Assembly: GCA_014730235.1 (NCBI GenBank)
Contig: WJIO01000240.1
Coordinates: forward strand, 1-50,035
Reading direction: 5' to 3'
Length of the DNA stretch: 50,035 nucleotides
Source: Candidatus Poribacteria bacterium
GTDB taxonomy: Bacteria; Poribacteria; DTPJ01; WJIO01
Part shown: piece after piece, positions 18,991-26,000 of the stretch
Numbering within the stretch: the first letter of the stretch is position 1
Layout: each line of letters starts with the position of its first letter
The notes under the pieces: generated by a model
Databases searched by the model: none
What the model was told of the DNA's origin: nothing
The model's input: the letters and a program-made list of their open reading frames with translations, nothing else
Translations under genes and position numbers: made by a program

Positions 18991-20010
18991 TTGATAGAAA
19001 AAAGGACATATGCAAGAGTAGGACTTATGGGTAATCCTTCAGATGGCTTTTATGGCAGGACAATATCATCGTGCATTGATAATTTTTATGCAGAGGTACG
19101 CATTGATGAGAATAAAAGCCTGATTATCAAACGTCATGAGGTATTTGATGCAAACGAGTTCCAGAGTCTTGATGACCTGGAAAGCAAACTTGGACGGAAT
19201 GGATATTACGGTGGTTTAAGGCTTATACAGGCTACATGCAAAAGATTTAACCAATACTGCCGGGAAATGGACATTAAACTGGATAATCGTAATTTTGTCG
19301 TTGAATATAACACCAATATCCCACGTCAGATTGGGCTGGCAGGTTCCAGCGCGATTATTGTATCACTTACAAAAGGTCTCATGGATTTTTACAAAGTGAC
19401 GGAACATGATATACCTTCAGAATTACTGCCTAACTTTGTTTTAAGCGTGGAGACAGATGAACTGGGTATAAGTGCAGGTCTACAAGATAGAGTTGTTCAA
19501 TGCTACGGCGGAACCGTATACATGGACTTTGATAAATCCCGGATGCAAGACCTGGGTTATGGTATCTATGAACATCTGGATTCAAAGCTTGTACCCAAAC
19601 TATTTCTTGCGTATTTTAACAGCTCTGGTAAAAACTCAGGGATGATACATAGCTCTGTGAAAGATAAATTTAACCAAGGAGATAGGGAAATAACAGAAAA
19701 AATGAAAAAGCTTGCAAAATTAACCCTTGACGCCAAGGATGCACTGATAAAAGGGAAAAAAGATCGATTGGGTAAACTTATGGACATGAATTTCGATCTT
19801 CGCCGGGAGATATACGGAGATGATGTAATAGGTAAGGATAATCTGAAAATGATTAACACAGCCAGGAAAATGGATGCGCCGGCAAAATTTCCCGGATCAG
19901 GCGGGGCTGTAGTAGGTATGTATGAGGATTATGAGCACCTTATTAAACTGGAAAAGGCCTATGCTGACCAGGGATATAAATTTGCCAGAGTGGAGATGGG
20001 TGGAGTTTAG
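18991..20010 (+). CDS. GHMP family kinase, glucuronokinase-like
   Basis: A 339-residue small-molecule kinase. Motif 1 is VGLMGNPSDGFYGRT (about 10-24), the phosphate-binding loop IPRQIGLAGSSAIIV (110-124) is complete, and motif 3 FPGSGGAVVGMYED is near the C-terminus. GNPSDG and PRQIGLAGSSA are the form seen in glucuronokinase-like members, which make a sugar 1-phosphate; the sugar is not proven. The start is TTG, chosen because a near-perfect GAGGAGGT lies 8 nt upstream and no better in-frame ATG exists nearby. It is a single gene: divergent from the epimerase operon and closed by a strong terminator at 20101-20136. Confidence 0.88.
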   Translation: MIEKRTYARVGLMGNPSDGFYGRTISSCIDNFYAEVRIDENKSLIIKRHEVFDANEFQSLDDLESKLGRNGYYGGLRLIQATCKRFNQYCREMDIKLDNRNFVVEYNTNIPRQIGLAGSSAIIVSLTKGLMDFYKVTEHDIPSELLPNFVLSVETDELGISAGLQDRVVQCYGGTVYMDFDKSRMQDLGYGIYEHLDSKLVPKLFLAYFNSSGKNSGMIHSSVKDKFNQGDREITEKMKKLAKLTLDAKDALIKGKKDRLGKLMDMNFDLRREIYGDDVIGKDNLKMINTARKMDAPAKFPGSGGAVVGMYEDYEHLIKLEKAYADQGYKFARVEMGGV

Positions 20011-20100
20011 ATAGATTTCAGCCAAGTAGTCAAACTCTTACAACAGCGGGGTGACAGGTGAGGCACATAGCTGGAGTGCCGGGGATGGTGGAAGGGCATG

Positions 20101-20136
20101 AAACAGGCGGATTGACTTCACTCCGCCTGTTTTTTT
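20101..20136 (+). terminator. Rho-independent terminator of the GHMP kinase gene
   Basis: AAACAGGCGGA (20101-20111) pairs with TCCGCCTGTTT (20122-20132) around a 10-nt loop and runs into seven T residues. It ends just before the stop codon of the convergent gene (20139), so it may also limit transcription from that side. Confidence 0.85.
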
Positions 20137-20138
20137 AT

Positions 20139-21221
20139 TTACTGAGACAAGCCCATAGAAAGGGCCAGAATAGCATAGGTTGTAGTAAGAAGAGGCATGG
20201 ATTCCATCCAACGGTCTTCTTCGTTGATCCAGTAACCTTCGGGTTTCTGTAGAGATATTAACTTATTGGCCAGTTCCTCGTACCAATTATGCTGAACGCC
20301 GTTTGAATCGGTAATTACGGGCTTACCATAAGCTTTCAGGGCTTTTGCCATTGTGTGGTAGTAATAGTAAAGCCCCTGAGCACCAATAGGGGGATTTTCT
20401 TCCAGGGTGTAGTTGTCTTTAATCCATTTTACAGCAGCCTGAACCCTGTCATCCTCTTTATCAACATTGGCATATATAAAACTCAGAATACCGACATAAG
20501 TCATAGTACCGTAAGACCTGGTTCCACCGGCTTTGCTGTTTCCGGGATAATACACAAATCCGCCATCGTCGCCAGCCCAGGGCTGGTCATTAGATTCACT
20601 TCGATTCTGGCATCTTTCAATAAATTTTATGGCTTTATCCCATACTTCGGCGTCGTCGGACACACCGCTTTCTTTGAGGGCCTGAAGGCTAAAGTGAAGA
20701 TTTGACATATCAGGTCGTAAATCTCCGCCGTAGCCAATTCCACCATACATCTTATCATCCGGGGAATATCCCTCCCCCTCATCGGCTTGCAGCATCATGA
20801 GGTAATTCTGGGCTTTTTTAATGATCTCATTATATTCAGGATTCTCTGTGGATGTGAGGGCCATAAGACTGACGGAAGTGTTATAATTGGGCAAAGCCTG
20901 ATCATAAATAGAGCCGTCGGGTTTTGCCATGCTAACCAGATATTTGATGGCATTTTTAACAAATGGGCCATCTTCTTCGGAATATTCCCTGTGACTTCTC
21001 ATAAAAGATGTAGCCACGAGAGCGGTAATTCCGGGGTGATGGGCATAAGAGCCATCATCTTCCTGCTGTTCCTTAAGCCATCTTAAACCTCTGTCAATGG
21101 ATGCCTCTACTTTTTTCTTTAGTTCCGGATCTATTTCAGAAGCGGCATAAGATGCCGTGAATATGTTAATTGAAAGGTACATAACCAATAAAGTTATTAC
21201 TATCCATTTATGTTTCTTCAT
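20139..21221 (-). CDS. Secreted prenyltransferase/squalene-cyclase-like alpha-barrel repeat protein
   Basis: A 360-residue exported protein. The signal peptide is MKKHKWIVITLL... to about TASYA. The mature part has repeats of the prenyltransferase/squalene oxidase type: IDRGLRWLKEQQEDDGSYAHHPGITALVATSF, KYLVSMAKPDGSIYDQ and LISLQKPEGYWINEEDRWMES, each with the QxxDGSW-like turn. Such alpha-alpha barrels occur in cyclases but also in many exported proteins of unknown function; the DXDD acid motif of true cyclases is not seen. The open frame extends to 21338, but I start at 21221, which has AAGGAG 6 nt upstream; the extra 39 residues are translated repeat DNA. A repeat-rich gap lies upstream. 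Confidence 0.85.
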   Translation of the reverse strand: MKKHKWIVITLLVMYLSINIFTASYAASEIDPELKKKVEASIDRGLRWLKEQQEDDGSYAHHPGITALVATSFMRSHREYSEEDGPFVKNAIKYLVSMAKPDGSIYDQALPNYNTSVSLMALTSTENPEYNEIIKKAQNYLMMLQADEGEGYSPDDKMYGGIGYGGDLRPDMSNLHFSLQALKESGVSDDAEVWDKAIKFIERCQNRSESNDQPWAGDDGGFVYYPGNSKAGGTRSYGTMTYVGILSFIYANVDKEDDRVQAAVKWIKDNYTLEENPPIGAQGLYYYYHTMAKALKAYGKPVITDSNGVQHNWYEELANKLISLQKPEGYWINEEDRWMESMPLLTTTYAILALSMGLSQ

Positions 21222-21276
21222 CTTTTTCTCCTTGATATTTTTGTTCCTTTCAGGTTTGGTATTGATAAATAGGACT

Positions 21277-21301
21277 GAATTCCTGCTTTCGCAGGAATGA
21301 C
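21277..21301. repeat. Short palindromic repeat, family A
   Basis: GAATTCCTGCTTTCGCAGG followed by AATGAC forms a short hairpin just upstream of the alpha-barrel protein gene. Confidence 0.8.
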
Positions 21302-21335
21302 AGTAAGTGATACAGGAATAAGAGTAAGTAATACT

Positions 21336-21586
21336 CATTTTTAACGATTACTTATATAATAACAATTTGGTTTCGGTGTATATTGCATCAATGTTATTTA
21401 GCAATTATCATGCCTTGAAAATATAAGGCTAAAAGGTAAAAAATGTGTGCTTTTCTGTAAATTAAATGTTCAGTCTGTGTTCAGTTTTTATACAAATATT
21501 ACCTAAATTTTTCTGCCGCGCTAAAAATTCCTTCGCCCACTTATTAAGGTGGAAATAAGCCTCGTCCATTGTAATCGTTAAAAATG
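21336..21586. repeat. Inverted terminal repeat pair CATTTTTAACGATTAC / GTAATCGTTAAAAATG
   Basis: The 16-nt arms at 21336-21351 and 21571-21586 are exact reverse complements and match the ends of the element at 37549-37682. The 219 bp between them include a family B copy. The arms may be the inner ends of two neighbouring elements. Confidence 0.55.
21512..21569. repeat. Family B repeat
   Basis: CTGCCGCGCTAAAAATTCC, then CCACTTATTAAGGTGGAAAT with a short hairpin (CCAC...GTGG), is a diverged copy of the family B element. Confidence 0.65.
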
Positions 21587-21607
21587 AAAGATATTTTTAC
21601 TATATTC

Positions 21608-21692
21608 GTAATCGTTAAAAAATGGATATAATTTAGTTGTCATTCCTGGGAAGACAGGAATGACAATAAGTAACACTGTTTTTTAACAATTA
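21608..21692. repeat. MITE-like element with GTAATCGTTAAAAAATG ends
   Basis: The first 41 nt (21608-21648) are identical to 37549-37589. The right end (21676-21692) is a diverged inverted copy of the left end. A family A palindrome occupies 21639-21664. Confidence 0.7.
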
Positions 21693-21752
21693 TCCATTAG
21701 AAAAAATTTGAATACGTTTTTTGAGAATTACTTATTTTTAGATAATAAGAGA

Positions 21753-22313
21753 TTACAAAATTTTATTTGCAAGGGGCAATTTTCTTATATAATTTGCAAT
21801 CACAAAACACACGGGAACAATAATCAGAGCACCGGCTGCAAATTTAACAAGTGGATAGACCGGCATATGCCTGAGAATAAGCCCAAAGGCAACTAATACA
21901 GGTGCATGTATTATATATGCTGTATATGAGCTTTTAGCCATGTTCCAGGCCAGCCAGCCGCTGTTATTAACTCTTTTGCGAAAGAATATCACCAAGCATA
22001 TTATTATTCCCATACATAACAACTGCTGCCAGATGGCATATATAAGGGCCTGCCAGTTTAATCCGCCAAGGAAAACAGAATCATCATTTTTCAGAACAAT
22101 CCTGCTGATTGATAGTGCTACAGGAAGCATGACAAAGTTAATAAGAACTATAATCAACCAAAATTTTGCTACTTTATCGGGTAATTCTGTCAACCACCTA
22201 TTCCAGTAAGCCATAATTCCCAAAATAAAGTAGCTAATCCACTGGGGTGGAATCAATGGGAATCCAATTCCTATTATATTTATATTACTTCGAGCCGGCA
22301 ACCATATTCTCAC
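21753..22313 (-). pseudogene. Acyltransferase 3 family protein, C-terminal fragment after frameshift
   Basis: 186 residues with about five membrane helices (WISYFILGIMAYW, VAKFWLIIVLINFVMLP, LLCMGIIICLVIFF, YTAYIIHAPVLVAFGLI, AAGALIIVPVCFVIA). This is the C-terminal half of an acyltransferase 3 family membrane protein. The first codons (VRIWLPARS) continue the N-terminal fragment in the next frame, and no ribosome site suits an independent start. One base of the A-run at 22317-22320 accounts for the shift. If the base is real, the protein is broken; if it is a base error, the intact gene is 21753-22893. Confidence 0.8.
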
Positions 22314-22893
22314 TATAAAATGTAATCAAACCAAGAATAAAGGCAAATATTAGCATATGTTTGTTATCAGGAACCTTGTAATCGTTTTTATCAGTCGTGT
22401 TACTGGATCTCTTTATCAAACACCATAAGGCATATCCGACGTTAAATATAATAAGCCTCTCCACAAACCATAAAGGACCTGTACCAAAACTAAAATTTTT
22501 AATATATAATAAATAAGCACTCCATATAGAACCATGAACTTGATGATCTGACAGAGAACTAAAATATCCAGTTATAGGGTTAATTATAAAATCGTAAAAA
22601 AGCAACGGTATACCAAGTCGGGCCAGTCGGTCTTTTAAAAATGCCCTGGCGCCCTTGCGTTTATACGAGGCAGGGGTAAAATAACCGGAAAGCATAAACA
22701 GAAAGGCCATGAAAAAGCTTTCATTCACAGCGTTATGCATGGTTATTAAAAATATGCTGGATATAAGATCATCAGTGTGACCTTCAATATACCATGAACC
22801 GGGCCCACCGACTGTTATAGAAAGATGCTGCAGAATTACGAGGATGATGAGTAAGGTTCTTAGATTATCAATAAAGTATAACCGTTTTTCCAC
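22285..22893 (-). pseudogene. Acyltransferase 3 family protein, N-terminal fragment
   Basis: 202 residues starting with GTG behind AGAGGTG. The start LYFIDNLRTLLIILVILQHLSI contains the family's first helix, with His24 equivalent to the catalytic or conserved HxxR-region histidine. FFMAFLFMLSGYFTP and LARLGIPLLFYDFIINP follow, typical of inner-membrane acyltransferases that decorate surface glycans. Translation leaves the family after LGLITF, reading 12 unrelated residues before TAA. The correct continuation is in the overlapping downstream frame. It lies in a surface-polysaccharide/secreted-protein region, consistent with glycan modification. Confidence 0.8.
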
Positions 22894-22913
22894 ATCACCT
22901 CTTTTAATAATTC

Positions 22914-23008
22914 AATGTCGCACTAAAAATCCCCCTCGCCCTCTTATAAAGGGGAAAATGGGCTTCGCCAATTAAGGGAAAAGTTGAATATGTTTTCTGA
23001 AAATTACA
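22914..23008. repeat. Family B repeat, long copy
   Basis: GCACTAAAAATCCCCCTCGCC, AAAATGGGCTTCGCCAATT and GTTGAATATGTTTTCTGA give head, hairpin and tail of the family B element in order, between the giant protein gene and the acyltransferase. Confidence 0.75.
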
Positions 23009-23036
23009 TAATTCTCTTTTAGGAAGAAGGTAGTTA

Positions 23037-26000
23037 TTAATTATTCGGTTGTCGGAGTATGAGGGTGCCAAAGAAACTTGGTGATAACCTGGGATCGCTT
23101 TCGCCTCCTGCTGCCCAGCGTAACTGAGAGGCATTGGATCGGCGGATTATGTAGTTAAATCCAACTCGATCTGCCTTTGATGTTTTGTAGGGATCAAAAT
23201 CTCCAAGGGCTGTATCAAAAGGGATCTTAGCTTCCAATACATATCTTGAGCCGGGAAGTATCCTTACTGCTGTATTTATCTCTGTAAAATTATAAACTGT
23301 TTCAGGTAAATTTTGACCTACATATGGAAGATTTCCATCAGGGCCCGCACCCTTGGGGCAAATCCAGAAAAAGTATGTGCTTGGTTTCTTCAGACCCTGT
23401 AAATAAAGACTGACTTCTGCTGCCGGTTCTGTATCTATATGTATTTCCAGGGCATCTGCACCATGCCAGAAGCGAGTGGGATCGGGAACAACAACCTCTG
23501 CATCCATTATATAAGCCAGTATATACAGATTGTCCATATCCCATTGGACATAAATATTGCTTCCCTCATCTCCGGCCCGGAGGGCGTTTTCCAGGGGCCA
23601 TTCCCCCAGGTTTCCGTCTATGACAACGCCTTCGGAGGCGTAGGTGGCCACTCCTTGCATATTTGAGCGACAGCTATCGGAAATTTTTACCCCTGTTTCA
23701 CCAGAATTGGTAAGGGCATCATAATAAACGGCAGTAACAGTTTCACCGCCCACTACCTCAAGGACATTGGCACTATCCAAACCTCGACCATATCTTGTCT
23801 TAATTGAGCCTGTAAATACATTGGAATTTTCACCCGTTTCTGTCAACATAACGTTTTTCCCTCCGGCTATGGCATCTCCCACAACCCATATATTCACCGT
23901 ATCAATGCCAAACATATCTTTATTAAGGTCTACATCTTCCAGCCTGAAATATAACACATCACCGGCGTTGAAGTTAGTTATTTCAAGCCCATTATCTCCA
24001 GTAATGGTGAGTTTTGCTGTAAAACCGGTGTTTGTAAAGGTGGTATCAATAACCGGATCTGATGGGGAACCGGGAGTCTGGGGATAATATATGGCTCTAA
24101 CCTCTTCTCCTCCCCGCACCTGGAGAACTTCATCCTGGGATGGCGTAGTTCCATAGGTAGTTGATATAGAACCTATATATATGCCCTGTTCCGTTGGCAA
24201 TTCTACCAGTAACACTTCTTCCACATCGTTTGTGCCGTCAGACTGTACCATAATACGGGCAGGAATATTAGGAGCGGTGTTGCTCAAGACAAAATCATCC
24301 AACCTAAAATATATTTTCCGCCCTGCGTTGAAATTCGGGAGTTCCTGATAAGTTTCATCCACGATCAAAAGAGATCCGGCAACGCCGCTTCTGACAATAA
24401 GATCTACAGTAACGGGTATGTCAGTTTCACCGGTAACCCTGACTTCATCTATGTAGGTAATTGTAACAACTTCCTTTTCCTTTACCTGCAATTGATCATC
24501 ATAGGGATCCTGCATATTGCCATAAGTGGTTTTGACCGATCCTTCAAAAATACCGCTGTTCAGATCTGTCTCTTGTAATATAACCTCCAACTCGTCCTGT
24601 AATATGTTTCCCCTGGCTGTAGCTTCTGTACGGTCGATAGCCTGCGGGTCTTTATTAAGGTCTGAATCCCTTACTCTTATAATAAAACTTTCACCTGCAT
24701 TAAAGCTGCTTATGTTCCTGTAACCATCCTCACTGAATATTTCGATTGTTCCTATGCTTCCTGTTTCTACAATGAGTACCGCCTCAATCCTTACATTTGT
24801 TTCACCTGTATCCCTTATTGAGTCTACGTAAGATATACTAACCTCGCCTTCTCCCTGTACTTGTAGTATACCATCACCGGGCACTGCTTCTGTTCCATAC
24901 TCCGTATTTACCTCTCCTACGAAGACCCCGGCGCTACCTGATACCTCTTTTAATGTTACTGGAACCCTGTCCCGGATAACATCCTCTGTAGTGCTGACCT
25001 GGAATATTTCAGCGGCGGCATTTGCTATGTTTAGATCCATATCCTCCAGACGGATTACCAGGGTGTCGCCAGCTTTAAACCTGTTATTGTAACCCTCATC
25101 AGGAAATCCCGCAATGGGGTTAGCAGGATCATTCTTACTGTATACGACGATCTTTCCTGTTGTTCCCACGTTTGATTCACATGAATCAGTGATAGGCACC
25201 CCGGTTTCTCCTGTAACTCTAAGCCTATCTATGTATATGGCCGTAACTTTTTCATTTCCGCCTACCTGTAGTATGTCATTCAACCTGTATTCTTCAGGAT
25301 TTTCTTTTGATCCGGCATAATATTCGGTTTCCAGAGAACCAAAGAACTCGGGAGAGTTGGTGTTTTTCTCTTCCAGCAAAACCCTTTCTTCATCCCGCTT
25401 TTGCTCACTAACTACAGAAATTTCTGTATAATTTACCTCTTCGGGATCGGTATTTAGATCACCATCCTCAACTTTAAAATATATGGTATCTCCGGCATTA
25501 AAATTTTCCATATCCCAAAAGTAATTTGCCTGTAGTATATTAATGCTGCCGTTTTTACCTGTGTTTACCACAACGGTTTCACTTACAGGAACATTGGTTG
25601 CACCTGAAGCCTGCAATTCATCGTTATAAGTAACAGTAACATTTTCGTTTCCCTTTACCTCCAGCAGGTTATTATTGGGGTCAGCAGAAAGTCTGTAAGA
25701 TGTTTTTAGAACACCGGAGAAGGTGTCAGAACCAGCTTCCGTTTCTTTCAGTGTCAAAGTTAGGGTGTCCAAGACAGAACCGCCCCTCACTTTTACCTGA
25801 GTAGTTTCTTCCTTTATATCCCTGTCAGTAAGGAATATAAGCAGGTCATCACCGGCATTAAAATCTTTTACAGGCGTAAAGTCTTCCACACTGCCTCTTT
25901 CAGATTTTCCCACTATAAGCCTTCCGGTGCTTCCCACATTAACCGTCAGTTCTTTCTTTATTTCTACATTGGTATTACCTGTTTCCTGGATAGAGTCCAC

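Larger units (their letters stand above)
21222..21752. other. 531-bp gene-free gap made of mosaic repeats
   Basis: It holds a family A palindrome (21277-21301), an inverted pair CATTTTTAACGATTAC (21336-21351) and GTAATCGTTAAAAATG (21571-21586), a family B copy (21512-21569), a small inverted-repeat element (21608-21692) and a family B tail (21697-21738). The AT-rich stretch 21352-21511 has nothing I recognise. No coding frame is credible. Confidence 0.7.

Noticed and set aside
21222-21338. N-terminal 39-residue extension of the alpha-barrel protein
   Set aside because: The extension translates a family A repeat (HSCESRNS), while the ATG at 21221 has a good ribosome site and a signal peptide follows.
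22904-23134. 76-residue minus-strand frame overlapping the 3' end of the giant protein gene
   Set aside because: It overlaps the end of the giant gene and a family B repeat, has no ribosome site and no recognisable sequence; treated as a chance frame.
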